Shown here piece by piece: positions 28,549-36,761 of a stretch of 64,000 bases of DNA (its first letter is position 1; each line of letters opens with the position of its first letter). A program made the position numbers and the translations under genes. Source of the DNA: Oceanobacillus neutriphilus (lineage in GTDB: Bacteria; Bacillota; Bacilli; Bacillales; Amphibacillaceae). The notes beneath the pieces are model-generated. The model was not told the origin of the DNA and made no database searches. It saw only the letters and a program-made list of their open reading frames with translations. Location of the stretch: positions 139,529 to 203,528 of the forward strand of contig NZ_BMLW01000012.1 of assembly GCF_014645515.1 (NCBI RefSeq), read 5' to 3'.

Positions 28549-29406
28549 TTATTTTAAATAAGGTTCCATTCGTCTTACTGCTTCCTGCAGCCGTTTTTGA
28601 TTTCGGTCGTATAATTCCTTAGCTTGAGGATTATCTGTAGCTAAAGCAAATAGCTCCAAATCTGCCTGACATTTTTTCATACTGGCTAATAAAAGAGCAG
28701 ATTGTGCGGGTTCAGGCACGGTAATATGATCATCATAAAGGTCAAGGAACAGTTGTCCCTGATGATCGACCTGTCCGAGAAATACATTATCTATCGTAAC
28801 GTTTTGTTTCTCTAATTCTGCTTCAAGCCAGGTTGGATTTAAAGAAGCATTAGCCAAAGGCTCCAGCAGTATATTGCCGTCTGCAATAACGGTTTGCGGC
28901 TCTTTATCGGGCGCTGGAGCGATGTTTAAGTCTTTTAAGGTTATCGGCCGATTCTCCCGTTTTGGCAGAACATTTAATTCTCCAGTCGGCTCTAAAACTG
29001 CAAATTCCACATCGGAAACAAGAAACTGGTCGTTATTCCTGAGCTTTTCTAACAAGTCATCAGTAGAGTAGCCTTCTTTTTTTAAATTTTCCTCCATAAC
29101 CTTCCCATTTTGAATAAAAACCGTACTTTTTCCATCCGTAAAGTCTCGTATACGCTTGCTTTTCAAGGATAATTTTTCAATTGTGAATGCGGCAATAAAC
29201 CAGACAAACATGGCTAATAAAGCGTAATAAAAGCTATTATATGGATCGACAGTATGAAATGCGGCAATTCCTCCGAGTACTATTCCAGAAATGGTTTCAA
29301 ATATATTGAGCTGAGATAATTGCTTTGCACCCAGCCATTTTACAAAGAAAAATAAGACTGTGATTAAAATAATGGAGCGAATAATAATCGATATCCATTC
29401 AGGCAT
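28549..29406 (-). CDS. DUF421 (YetF-type) membrane protein, end of the spoVA-type operon
   Basis: 285 residues. Three N-terminal membrane segments (about 8-25, 35-52 and 60-78) precede a cytoplasmic YetF-like domain (about 80-230) and a helical C-terminus. The C-terminus (from about residue 225: KKCQADLELFALATDNPQAKELYDRN) resembles the DUF1657 proteins of the same operon, so this looks like a DUF421-DUF1657 fusion. DUF421 proteins are standard members of the mobile spoVA2 operon. It ends the operon, 14 bp after a DUF1657 gene. The YetF role is not established. Confidence 0.85.
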   Translation of the reverse strand: MPEWISIIIRSIILITVLFFFVKWLGAKQLSQLNIFETISGIVLGGIAAFHTVDPYNSFYYALLAMFVWFIAAFTIEKLSLKSKRIRDFTDGKSTVFIQNGKVMEENLKKEGYSTDDLLEKLRNNDQFLVSDVEFAVLEPTGELNVLPKRENRPITLKDLNIAPAPDKEPQTVIADGNILLEPLANASLNPTWLEAELEKQNVTIDNVFLGQVDHQGQLFLDLYDDHITVPEPAQSALLLASMKKCQADLELFALATDNPQAKELYDRNQKRLQEAVRRMEPYLK

Positions 29407-29420
29407 GATTTTCCCTCCCT

Positions 29421-29624
29421 TTAGGATTTATATTGCGGTTCTTGCTTGTCAATATGAATGATTTGCTGATGTAAATCCTGACGTGCAATCTTAATTAATT
29501 GAGAAGTCTCGTCTATAGTTGTTTTTAAATCTTGTTCTGTTGTTGAAGCGTGTAACAGGTCTAACCCCGCTTCAATGGATTTTAAAGTAGCATAGCATGT
29601 TTTTACCTGTGATCCTACTGTCAT
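29421..29624 (-). CDS. DUF1657 small helical protein
   Basis: 67 residues beginning MTVGSQVKTCYATLKSIEAG and ending QEPQYKS, the same frame-ends (MTVG..Q, EPQYK) as the paralogue at 32074-32286. It is predicted as two to three amphipathic helices with no membrane segment or Cys cluster. DUF1657 proteins are found with SpoVA and DUF421 proteins in spore-formers and have no known activity. The 11-bp gap to the upstream spoVAEb and the 14-bp gap to the DUF421 gene place it inside the operon. Confidence 0.88.
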   Translation of the reverse strand: MTVGSQVKTCYATLKSIEAGLDLLHASTTEQDLKTTIDETSQLIKIARQDLHQQIIHIDKQEPQYKS

Positions 29625-29635
29625 AAAGCACCTTC

Positions 29636-29986
29636 CTATCCTTTTGGTCTAAAGATAATAGCACCGATAACACCAAATATAATCGCAGCAGAAATACCTG
29701 CACTTGTTACTTCGAACATTCCTGTTACCACACCGATTAATCCGTGCTTTTCCGCTTCCTGCATTGCTCCATGGACTAAAGAGTTCCCGAAGCTTGTGAT
29801 TGGCACTGTTGCTCCTGCTCCTGCGAAATCAATAAGCGGTTCATACAAGCCGACTCCATCCAGAACAGCTCCGGCAATAACTAAAATCGATAATGTATGT
29901 GCAGGAGATAATTTAAATACATCAAACATAATTTGCCCGATAACACAGATAAGACCTCCTACAACAAATGCCCAGAAAAAAATCAT
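29636..29986 (-). CDS. SpoVAEb-type spore membrane protein
   Basis: 116 residues, hydrophobic throughout, with about four membrane segments and the SpoVAE signature [32 protein letters not shown] (about 45-76; shown here only in part as [15 protein letters not shown]). SpoVAC carries the same motif in a similar form, as expected for this paralogous pair. In SpoVA systems this subunit forms part of the inner-membrane channel for Ca-dipicolinate. Its ATG overlaps the spoVAD stop as ATGA. Confidence 0.9.
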   Translation of the reverse strand: MIFFWAFVVGGLICVIGQIMFDVFKLSPAHTLSILVIAGAVLDGVGLYEPLIDFAGAGATVPITSFGNSLVHGAMQEAEKHGLIGVVTGMFEVTSAGISAAIIFGVIGAIIFRPKG

Positions 29987-30999
29987 ATGTGTTCACCTCT
30001 TGCCTCGATTGACACAGCGTGTGCAATACATGGGATGGGATCTTTTTGCTGAATACTAAGTGTAGAGTGAAGAGATCCTGTTGCTGCGACAAGAATTCTT
30101 TTTAAATTCCCTTTCATTACTTCTTGGAGAAAGTGCCCATAGGTTACGATAGCTGAACAAGCAGCCCCGCTTCCTCCGGCAAGTACGGGCTGATCCTCAC
30201 GATATATAGCAATCCCGCAATCAACATATTTATCTGCATCAATCGGGATATTCCGGTCATGTAATAAATCCAGAGAAACCTCTCTTCCAACGTGTCCAAG
30301 GTCACCAGTTATTATCAAATCGTAATAAGATGGATCAATTTGCATATCCCGAAAGTGAGCTTCAATCGTATCAGCGGCAGCGATAGCCATAGCCCCGCCC
30401 ATATTAAATGGATCAGTCATTCCCATATCAGTTACCTTTCCAATCGTGGCTGATGTTATAGATGGTCCGTTCCCATTTTGAGCGACAAGCGCACATCCTG
30501 CTCCGGTAACCGTCCATTGGGAGGTAGGGGGCTTCTGTCCACCATATTCTGTCGGGTAACGAAATTGCTTTTCTGTCGCTGCGTTATGGCTGGAAGCTGC
30601 ACAAAGAATATAATTGGCTCCTTTAGCATTAATAATAGAAGCAGCGAGTGCCAGGCTTTCCATCGAGGTGGCACATGCGCTGAAGGTTCCTAAAAATGGG
30701 ATGCTGCTTGTACTTGCCGCAAAGCTGGTCGGTGTCATTTGGTTAATTAAATCACCGGCAATTAAAAATTCCACGTTTTCTTTTTCGATACGGCCTTTTT
30801 TTAAAGTAGTCTGTATCGCCTCTTCCAGCATTTTTTGCTGAGCTTTCTCCCAGGAATCCTGATTAATCCACATATCCTCATGAAGAATATCAAATGCTTC
30901 AGGAATTTTTCCTTTTGCTTCAAAAGGTCCGCCGACAGTTCCTGTAGATAGAATAGATGGACGATTTTCGAAAATCCAGGATTGATGTCCTTTTAGCAT
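29983..30999 (-). CDS. spoVAD: SpoVAD, thiolase-fold DPA-binding protein
   Basis: 338 residues. I start at the ATG at 30999, whose A is the last base of the spoVAC stop (TAATG), with GGGGGG just before it. The thiolase-like fold is evident: STGTVGGPF near the start, the [14 protein letters not shown] segment around the position of the active-site Cys (about 115-128), and a later [12 protein letters not shown]. SpoVAD binds dipicolinic acid and sits on the outer face of the spore inner membrane. Here it lies with spoVAC and spoVAEb in the accessory operon. Confidence 0.93.
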   Translation of the reverse strand: MLKGHQSWIFENRPSILSTGTVGGPFEAKGKIPEAFDILHEDMWINQDSWEKAQQKMLEEAIQTTLKKGRIEKENVEFLIAGDLINQMTPTSFAASTSSIPFLGTFSACATSMESLALAASIINAKGANYILCAASSHNAATEKQFRYPTEYGGQKPPTSQWTVTGAGCALVAQNGNGPSITSATIGKVTDMGMTDPFNMGGAMAIAAADTIEAHFRDMQIDPSYYDLIITGDLGHVGREVSLDLLHDRNIPIDADKYVDCGIAIYREDQPVLAGGSGAACSAIVTYGHFLQEVMKGNLKRILVAATGSLHSTLSIQQKDPIPCIAHAVSIEARGEHI

Positions 31000-31478
31000 T
31001 AGAATCCCCCCCATTGCGTGAGAATCGTTTTAATGATGGCTACGATAAATGCAGAAAATACACCGTAAACAATTACAGGCCCGGCCAGTTTGAGCATGTT
31101 GCTGCCGACACCGAGAATAAATCCTTCTGATCGGTACTCAATTGCTGACGAGATAACGGCATTTCCAAATCCTGTTACAGGAACTGCAGAACCTGCTCCT
31201 GCAAATTGTGCAATGCGATCATAGATACCGAAACCGGTTAACAGCATCGTAATAAAAATTAATGTGGCAACAGTCGGGTTCCCGGCTGTTTTTTCTGTGA
31301 AATTAAATTGATAAATATAAAAGGTAGAAATAAGCTGGCCGATAAGACAGATTAAACCGCCAATAAGGAAAGCCTTGATACAATTTTTAAAGATGGGCCG
31401 TTTTATTTCACGCTTTTGTTGGAAAGCTTGATATCGCTGTTGATTTGGCTGTAATTTTTGTTTCTTTTTATCTCCCAT
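30999..31478 (-). CDS. spoVAC: SpoVAC, spore membrane channel protein
   Basis: 159 residues. I prefer the ATG at 31478, eight bases after AAGGAG, over the GTG at 31487 that overlaps that site. A basic glutamine-rich cytoplasmic N-terminus (about 1-35) precedes four membrane segments with FGIYDRIAQFAGAGSAVPVTGFG (about 95-117). SpoVAC is the mechanosensitive component for Ca-dipicolinate release. It shares the TAATG stop-start with spoVAD. Confidence 0.92.
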   Translation of the reverse strand: MGDKKKQKLQPNQQRYQAFQQKREIKRPIFKNCIKAFLIGGLICLIGQLISTFYIYQFNFTEKTAGNPTVATLIFITMLLTGFGIYDRIAQFAGAGSAVPVTGFGNAVISSAIEYRSEGFILGVGSNMLKLAGPVIVYGVFSAFIVAIIKTILTQWGGF

Positions 31479-31543
31479 ATAAGACACTCCTTTTCGGATT
31501 TATATGAAACAAACGGAGGATTTTGCTGAAACATTTTCTCTTA

Positions 31544-31987
31544 TCAAGTCTGTTCCTTAGATAAATGTATTATTTTCTCCATCTGTTTCTTTATTTCATC
31601 TTCTGTTAAAGCATTTTTTGTTATTTTTTCCTCGAGTTCTGTTATTTCAATAATTATCTTTTTATCGGTTGACAATTCTATGGTGAAATTGGGAAAAGTC
31701 TGTTTCAGTTCTTTTTGATAAGTTTTAGTTTTTTCTTTTAGTGAAAATCGCTCATGATGCGGAATTTCAATAGTAACCAGCAGCGTATCTTTTGTATTCA
31801 CTGCATGGACTGCTTCAATATCATCTCTATCCGTAAGTAATTCTTTTGCCTGGACAGCAGCTTCTTGATTTGAACTAGTGGATAAATGCGTTATATTGGG
31901 GTCATCGGAATAAGAAGATTCGTTATGATTACAACCGGTTAAAAAAATAATAAAGAGTACCAACAGTGTAATTTTCCTGGAATTCAT
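31544..31987 (-). CDS. YhcN/YlaJ-type sporulation lipoprotein
   Basis: 147 residues with a lipoprotein signal peptide (MNSRKITLLVLFIIFLTGC; lipobox LTGC, Cys about 19). The rest is hydrophilic, with beta-alpha elements such as DIEAVHAVNTKDTLLVTIEI. This is the layout of YhcN/YlaJ spore lipoproteins, and the slot between a DUF1657 gene and spoVAC is where mobile spoVA2 operons carry one. Its own function is not known. Confidence 0.8.
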   Translation of the reverse strand: MNSRKITLLVLFIIFLTGCNHNESSYSDDPNITHLSTSSNQEAAVQAKELLTDRDDIEAVHAVNTKDTLLVTIEIPHHERFSLKEKTKTYQKELKQTFPNFTIELSTDKKIIIEITELEEKITKNALTEDEIKKQMEKIIHLSKEQT

Positions 31988-32073
31988 ACATTCACATCCT
32001 GTTCTTCATTCTGATATGTAGAGGGGACTGTATGGATAGCCCCCGGATTTATTGTGCTTTCTAACATACCTTG

Positions 32074-32286
32074 TTACTGTTTGTATTGAGGCTCTTCCTG
32101 CATAACCTGCTGTACTCTTGGCTCTAATTGATCTAAAATACCTTGTGTTTGTTGTGCTGCATTTTTATACAGCTGCTGTGCCTGTTTATTATCTGTTTGA
32201 AGTGCAAACTGCTCAAGGCTCGCCTGTGCACTTTTTAAACCTGAAATAGTTTGTTGAACCTGCGTACCTACTGTCATTATCTTCAC
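32074..32286 (-). CDS. DUF1657 protein, first gene of the spoVA-type operon
   Basis: 70 residues, MTVGTQVQQTISGLKSAQAS to EEPQYKQ, a paralogue of 29421-29624. It is helical and glutamine-rich. The ATG at 32286 is preceded by AAAAGGAGTG. It follows the sigma-G-like promoter by about 25 bp and so should be the first gene of the operon DUF1657 - lipoprotein - spoVAC - spoVAD - spoVAEb - DUF1657 - DUF421. Confidence 0.88.
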   Translation of the reverse strand: MKIMTVGTQVQQTISGLKSAQASLEQFALQTDNKQAQQLYKNAAQQTQGILDQLEPRVQQVMQEEPQYKQ

Positions 32287-32309
32287 TCCTTTTCATATCT
32301 TGCACTTAT

Positions 32310-32338
32310 TATTTTGATAAAAAAGTCATTTTTTATGC
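32310..32338 (-). promoter_or_regulatory. Sigma-G-like promoter of the spoVA-type operon
   Basis: On the minus strand, GCATA (32334-32338), a 17-bp spacer and CAAAATA (32310-32316). Sigma-G promoters follow GNATR-N17/18-CATNNTA; the -10 differs at one base. Forespore sigma-G control is what spoVA operons use. Confidence 0.5.
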
Positions 32339-32450
32339 TTGTAAACAATTTCCAAAATCCTTATCTGCAGTAAAGAGGTCTGAAGTTGTAAAGACATGAG
32401 GAAAAGATAACGTTTTTACGTTTGAAGAAAAACGGAATTTTGAGGTATAA

Positions 32451-32532
32451 AAAAACGACAGATTATTGAACTGCGCCCCGAAAGTTAGATGGGTTAACAA
32501 TCGAAGACACAGTTCAGCTCTCTGTCGTTTTT
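32451..32532 (-). terminator. Nitroreductase terminator interrupted by a 50-bp IS-end relic
   Basis: The outer arms AAAAACGACAGA (32451-32462) and TCTGTCGTTTTT (32521-32532) are the two halves of a normal terminator for the nitroreductase gene. Between them lies a 50-bp segment (32467-32516) ending in TGAACTG/CAGTTCA. Its left part, TGAACTGCGCCCCGAAAGTT, resembles the terminal repeat of IS150-group IS3 elements as I remember them. The nested stem should still terminate. Confidence 0.5.
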
Positions 32533-32579
32533 AAAGAATGGTGTAATTTATAATTTTTTCTCCATGGATAATTAAATTT

Positions 32580-33326
32580 TTAATGCTTGTTTAAATTTTT
32601 TGCTTTTACAAATGGACCTACATCCATCCGGGTTGGTTTTTCATATTTTTGGCCAATTTGTTCTGTCCATGTTTCTTGTTTGTTATTGGAATTCCGTGTT
32701 TCATAATAGTCTTTCATCGTTAAATCATATTCCTGAATAAAATGCTTTTGTTTTTCAAATGGGATATATTGGTTTTCATGATATATAGCTGCAAGCGGCA
32801 GACGTGGTTTGATATCAGGTATTTCTTTTGGGTAGCCGATAGCCATACCAAACAATGGAACAACATGATCTGGCAGTTTCAGAATATCATTAAAAGCTTG
32901 AATATCATTACGCAGACTTCCCAGGTAACAAATCCCCAAACCCAAAGATTCTGCCGCAATGGCAGCAGTTTGGGCAGCTAAAGCGGCGTCAATTGTGCCG
33001 ACTATAAATTGCTCTGTGCTTTCAATATTTGTTTGGAAAGTCTCTGTATGTTCAATTCCATCTAATTGCTCAATCCGGTGCAAATCTGCACAAAAGATCA
33101 GCAAATGACCATTATTCTTCACATGAGCATGGCCGGAAACGGCATAGAGCTGTTCCTTGATTGCTGAATCTGACACGCCGATAATACTATACGCCATTAC
33201 ATTACTGGAGGATGATGCGCGTTGTGCAGATTCTACAATTGTTTTTATTTGGACATTACTTAAAGGTTTATCTGCAAATTTTCGAATAGAGCGGTGGTTC
33301 ATTATTGTTTCAATGATTTGATTCAT
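32580..33326 (-). CDS. NfsA/NfrA-type FMN-dependent nitroreductase
   Basis: 248 residues, the NfsA-FRP subgroup size. The N-terminal NHRSIRKFADKPL (about 10-22) is the FMN phosphate-binding segment, followed by QRASSSSNVMAYSIIGV and AESLGLGICYLGSLRND (about 126-142). The C-terminal extension supports NADPH-type reductase function. It reduces nitroaromatics or FMN in the cytoplasm; the physiological substrate is not clear. The ATG at 33326 follows AAAGGAGAG. It is monocistronic. Confidence 0.92.
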   Translation of the reverse strand: MNQIIETIMNHRSIRKFADKPLSNVQIKTIVESAQRASSSSNVMAYSIIGVSDSAIKEQLYAVSGHAHVKNNGHLLIFCADLHRIEQLDGIEHTETFQTNIESTEQFIVGTIDAALAAQTAAIAAESLGLGICYLGSLRNDIQAFNDILKLPDHVVPLFGMAIGYPKEIPDIKPRLPLAAIYHENQYIPFEKQKHFIQEYDLTMKDYYETRNSNNKQETWTEQIGQKYEKPTRMDVGPFVKAKNLNKH

Positions 33327-33603
33327 GTTGCTACTCTCCTTTTTCTATATTGTAAAAATGAATGTTTAAATGATATATACTGTAAAAACAATATTCGCTA
33401 GTAAGTGTATCATGGGATTCTTCCCGATTCCAATAATCTTGCTCTTACGTCTATTAGAGAAAATAATAATGCTTCTGCTCAATGAAAGAAATCTAAAAAC
33501 TATGTTATTATAAGGACAACATAAGCCTTCATATTAAAATGGAATGGATTTTCAATGATAAGTATTGTAAAATTATTAGGATTCATACGGAGGAGTGAAG
33601 TGT

Positions 33604-34005
33604 ATGAAAACATTTAAACTGCGTAAATTAGTGATTTTGGATTATGATAAAGGATTAGAAGGAACGGAAGTAAAACTGATTGACGGACTGATTATTAATC
33701 GTGAAGATGACCATGACACCTGGTTAATCGAAGGGTTTATCGATCATTCCTATTGGGAGTATTTTAAAGCTAAACAGAATGAAGAGCTGATGGTTCAGGC
33801 GACGATTACAAAAGATACGAATGAACCCGCGTCATTTATAACAAAATTGACGGAGCTGCACGAAATCGGTGACCAAATGAATGTAATGCTGATGGGGAAA
33901 ATAATAGATAAGCAAAAGAAAGATGTGGAACAGCTTTTAACAACACTTGTTGAGGAGGGATATGAGGGAGATAATTTAATCCAGAAATTTAAAGAAATTT
34001 ATTAG
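33604..34005 (+). CDS. ywpF: YwpF-like protein
   Basis: 133 residues from the ATG at 33604 after GGAGGAG; the GTG at 33595 overlaps that site. It is a soluble beta-rich protein (MKTFKLRKLVILD... VELIDGLIINRED) with a charged helical C-terminus. Its length and pattern resemble the YwpF family of Bacillus, whose function is unknown. It has no membrane segment. The Ktr channel gene follows 29 bp later and could be co-transcribed. Confidence 0.65.
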   Translation: MKTFKLRKLVILDYDKGLEGTEVKLIDGLIINREDDHDTWLIEGFIDHSYWEYFKAKQNEELMVQATITKDTNEPASFITKLTELHEIGDQMNVMLMGKIIDKQKKDVEQLLTTLVEEGYEGDNLIQKFKEIY

Positions 34006-34034
34006 TTTTTATTTGATAAGAAGAAGGGAAAACA

Positions 34035-35399
34035 ATGCAAAAAACACGTAATAAATATAAAAATATACACCAATGGACACCTTTTCAGCTGCTGCTGTTT
34101 TATTATATTGCTGCGATAGCATTATCGACTATATTGTTATCTTTACCTGTTGCTCATAAACCAGGCATCGATATTCCGTTTATTGATATCTTGTTTATAG
34201 CGGTCAGTGCCATTAGTGTAACAGGATTAAGTACAATTTCTATTGCTGATTCATTAAGTACAACCGGGATAATTATTTTAGCTCTGATCATGCAGCTCGG
34301 AGCAGTCGGGATTATGGCTACCGGTACAATGCTCTGGATTATGTTAGGGAAGCGGATTGGTTTTAGAGAAAGAAATATGATTATGACGGACCAGAATCAA
34401 ACCCATTTTGACGGTATGGTAAGATTAATTAAAAATATTGTTTATGTATTGCTGGTGATTGAAGCTGTTTTTTTCATTATCATCGGGCTTTATTTTATGA
34501 AGTATTATTCTTCGGCTGGGGAAGCATTATTACATGGATTTTTCTTTGTAATCAGCTCGATTTCTAACGGAGGTTTTGACATTACGGGGCAGTCCTTAAT
34601 TCCTTTTCAATCTGATTATTTTGTCCAATTTATGTGTATGGTGTTAATTATCATTGGAGCCATTGGCTATCCGGTAATTATTGAAGTGAAGGAATATTTA
34701 TTTCATAAAAGAAAAATAAAAAATCAATTTCATTTTAGTTTATTTACAAAGCTGACAACTACAACCTTTTTTTGTCTGATACTGGTTGGAGCAGTCGGGA
34801 TTTTCTTATTTGATATTCATGGATTTTTTAAAGATGTCAGCTGGCATGAGTCATTCTTTTATGCTTTGTTTCAATCTGTTACAACAAGAAGCGGTGGACT
34901 GGCAACAATGGATTTGAATTTATTATCGGATACAAATCATTTATTTATGTCAGCATTAATGTTTATTGGAGCATCACCAAGCAGTGCCGGGGGAGGAATC
35001 CGGACCACAACCTTTGCCTTGGTTCTTATTTTTCTATTTACATTTATTCGGGGCGGAAGAAGCGTTAAAATATTTCATAGAGAGATTTATGAAGTCGATT
35101 TAAATAAAGCTGTTACCGTAACTTTTTTTGCAATTATTGTTGTGTTTTCATCTATTATTATACTTACCCTGTTAGAACCGGTTTCTCTGGATGCGGTTAT
35201 TTTTGAAGTGACCTCTGCTTTTGGAACAGTTGGTCTTTCCCTGGGAATTACAGATGAATTATCCGCAGTCAGTAAAATTATATTGATGATATTAATGTTT
35301 ATTGGCCGGGTTGGTATACTTACCTTTCTAATGATATTTAAACGTAAAAAGGATCCTGCAAAATTTAATTATCCAAAAGAAAGAATTATTATTGGTTAA
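34035..35399 (+). CDS. Ktr potassium uptake channel subunit (TrkH/KtrB/KtrD family)
   Basis: 454 residues with the fourfold M1-P-M2 repeat of Trk/Ktr channels. Selectivity-filter-like segments are recognisable: SAISVTGLSTI (about 57-67), SSISNGGFDITG (about 173-184), SVTTRSGGLATMD (about 286-298) and SAFGTVGLSLGI (about 394-405), each with the key Gly after Thr/Asn. It imports K+ coupled to Na+ when partnered by a cytoplasmic RCK subunit; ktrC at 50.3 kb is the evident partner, as in B. subtilis KtrCD. The ATG at 34035 has AGAAGGG upstream. KtrB or KtrD cannot be distinguished by eye. Confidence 0.92.
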   Translation: MQKTRNKYKNIHQWTPFQLLLFYYIAAIALSTILLSLPVAHKPGIDIPFIDILFIAVSAISVTGLSTISIADSLSTTGIIILALIMQLGAVGIMATGTMLWIMLGKRIGFRERNMIMTDQNQTHFDGMVRLIKNIVYVLLVIEAVFFIIIGLYFMKYYSSAGEALLHGFFFVISSISNGGFDITGQSLIPFQSDYFVQFMCMVLIIIGAIGYPVIIEVKEYLFHKRKIKNQFHFSLFTKLTTTTFFCLILVGAVGIFLFDIHGFFKDVSWHESFFYALFQSVTTRSGGLATMDLNLLSDTNHLFMSALMFIGASPSSAGGGIRTTTFALVLIFLFTFIRGGRSVKIFHREIYEVDLNKAVTVTFFAIIVVFSSIIILTLLEPVSLDAVIFEVTSAFGTVGLSLGITDELSAVSKIILMILMFIGRVGILTFLMIFKRKKDPAKFNYPKERIIIG

Positions 35400-35441
35400 A
35401 GAAACTTTTAAAAAAGGGGAAAATGTTGACCATGTAAAATA

Positions 35442-35476
35442 AAATGGCCTGTGCCTTCAGCACAAGCCATTTTTTG
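35442..35476. terminator. Bidirectional terminator between the ktr and YjcZ-like genes
   Basis: AATGGCCTGTGC (35443-35454) pairs with GCACAAGCCATT (35460-35471; one mismatch) and continues TTTTTG on the plus strand. The A-run upstream serves the convergent small gene. Confidence 0.75.
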
Positions 35477-35477
35477 A

Positions 35478-35606
35478 TTAGCAGTAAAATGCAGCTCCTA
35501 CGATGATTAGTAAAATGAAAAGAACAACAATCAACGCAAAGCCGCCAGCGTAGCCGCCGCCATAGCCGCCACCGTAACCGTAGCCACCACCATATCCATA
35601 GCCCAT
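35478..35606 (-). CDS. YjcZ-family small sporulation peptide (42 aa)
   Basis: A 42-codon frame from the ATG at 35606 after TCAGGAGGTG, a perfect ribosome binding site. It has a glycine/tyrosine-rich N-terminus (MGYGYGGGYGYGGGYGGGYA) and a single C-terminal membrane helix (ALIVVLFILLIIVGAAFYC). This is the composition and length of the YjcZ/YczM-type sporulation peptides of Bacillus. Their role is unknown. A frame covering the same region at 35389-35694 in another phase is a shadow. Confidence 0.85.
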   Translation of the reverse strand: MGYGYGGGYGYGGGYGGGYAGGFALIVVLFILLIIVGAAFYC

Positions 35607-35934
35607 GCTTTTCACCTCCTGAACTTACAGTATTACTGTATGCAGATAGATAAAATGTGTATAGACGTTTGCCCTGGTTTTTCTCGGAACTCACGTGCTA
35701 TCGTTCAGGTAATTGCAGTGTAGAAAAGCATGAGCAGGACCCATTTAAGTCAGTGGAAATATAATTTTGTTTTTTTGCCCCGGGAAAGTATTTATGCAGA
35801 AAATATGCTTTTGAGGGATAAAAAATATACAATCACATTTTTTTCTTTATTTTATGTGACGATATTGATAAGATGGTATTAGAATAGGTATATTAAATAA
35901 TGGTATGTACATAAGTGAAGGGAGTGCTTTTAGG

Positions 35935-36012
35935 ATGGAAATGCTTTTCGGTGTGGTATGTTTTGGGATTCTGGTATTAAATGTTGGTTTTTGTGTTATG
36001 GATAAAGAATAG
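35935..36012 (+). CDS. Possible 25-aa membrane peptide
   Basis: ATG at 35935 to TAG at 36010-36012 encodes a 25-residue peptide that is one hydrophobic helix (FGVVCFGILVLNVGFCVM) with a charged tail DKE. GGGAGTG lies about ten bases upstream, a usable ribosome binding site. A promoter-like stretch TTGATA-N17-TAGAAT precedes it (near 35865-35895). I cannot assign a family. It could be chance in a short intergenic region. Confidence 0.35.
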   Translation: MEMLFGVVCFGILVLNVGFCVMDKE

Positions 36013-36054
36013 TTATCCTTGAGGGAATAATTTTATAAAATCCCGTGCAATAAG

Positions 36055-36113
36055 AAAAGCAGAAAACTGCTTCCTTTTACTTGAAGAAAAGGGGAGGTCA
36101 GTTTTCTGCTTTT
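36055..36113. terminator. Long-loop terminator after signal peptidase gene
   Basis: AAAAGCAGAAAACTG (36055-36069) and CAGTTTTCTGCTTTT (36099-36113) form a perfect 15-bp stem with a 29-nt loop. The arms end in T- and A-runs, so it can work both for the signal peptidase gene on the minus strand and for the small plus-strand frame before it. Confidence 0.75.
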
Positions 36114-36636
36114 ATTCTACCCGGCCAAATTCGCTGAAAGGGTAGATAATTAATTCGGATTTGCCGATAATATCATCCCGCGGGATAAATCCGAGTCCAT
36201 TTCGGCTGTCTTTACTGATTAACCGGTTATCCCCCATCACAAAATAATTGTCTTCAGGAATTTCAATAGGACCAAAATTATTGGTTTGTGCAATTACCTC
36301 ATCACTTAGAAAATGCTGCTGATAAGCTTCATCATCAATATACAACTGGCTATTTTTAATTTCTATCGTTTCGCCGGGCATTCCAATCACACGTTTTACG
36401 TAGTTTTTAGGAGGCTGATGAATAATTACAATATCGCCACGATCGGGTTCATGGATAGAATAAACAACCTTATTAAAAATCACACGTTCCCCATCCTGAA
36501 GGGTAGGATACATGCTTTCTCCTTCTACAATAGAAGTGGCAAAAATAAAAGTCCTGAGAAAAAGGGCAAGCATGATCGTAATAACAATTGCCTTGAACCA
36601 GCCTATCCATTCTTTTTTTTGATTGATATTTTCCAC
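36112..36636 (-). CDS. Signal peptidase I
   Basis: 174 residues from a GTG at 36636 that has GGAG eight bases upstream; the longer frame to an ATG at 36690 has no ribosome binding site. One N-terminal membrane anchor (about 13-32; WFKAIVITIMLALFLRTFIF) is followed by the catalytic domain. Box B holds the nucleophile Ser in GESMYPTLQDGE and box D the general-base Lys in YVKRVIGMPGE; box E is MGDNRLISKDSRN. It removes signal peptides from secreted pre-proteins at the outer membrane face. It matches SipS/SipT/SipV-type enzymes; which paralogue cannot be decided. Confidence 0.93.
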   Translation of the reverse strand: MENINQKKEWIGWFKAIVITIMLALFLRTFIFATSIVEGESMYPTLQDGERVIFNKVVYSIHEPDRGDIVIIHQPPKNYVKRVIGMPGETIEIKNSQLYIDDEAYQQHFLSDEVIAQTNNFGPIEIPEDNYFVMGDNRLISKDSRNGLGFIPRDDIIGKSELIIYPFSEFGRVE

Positions 36637-36761
36637 ATGTTCATCTCCAAAAAGTCCATAATCTTCCCTTATCGTAGCATGTTTAAGCAATCTGACGCAA
36701 ACATGCCAGTTGGAGAGTCCTCAAAGAACGGAGGAGGGCTCTCCCATATCAGGCAGCTGTT

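Noticed and set aside
35389..35694. 101-codon minus-strand frame rich in Trp and Arg
   Set aside because: It is the out-of-phase shadow of the glycine/tyrosine-rich YjcZ-like gene at 35478-35606.
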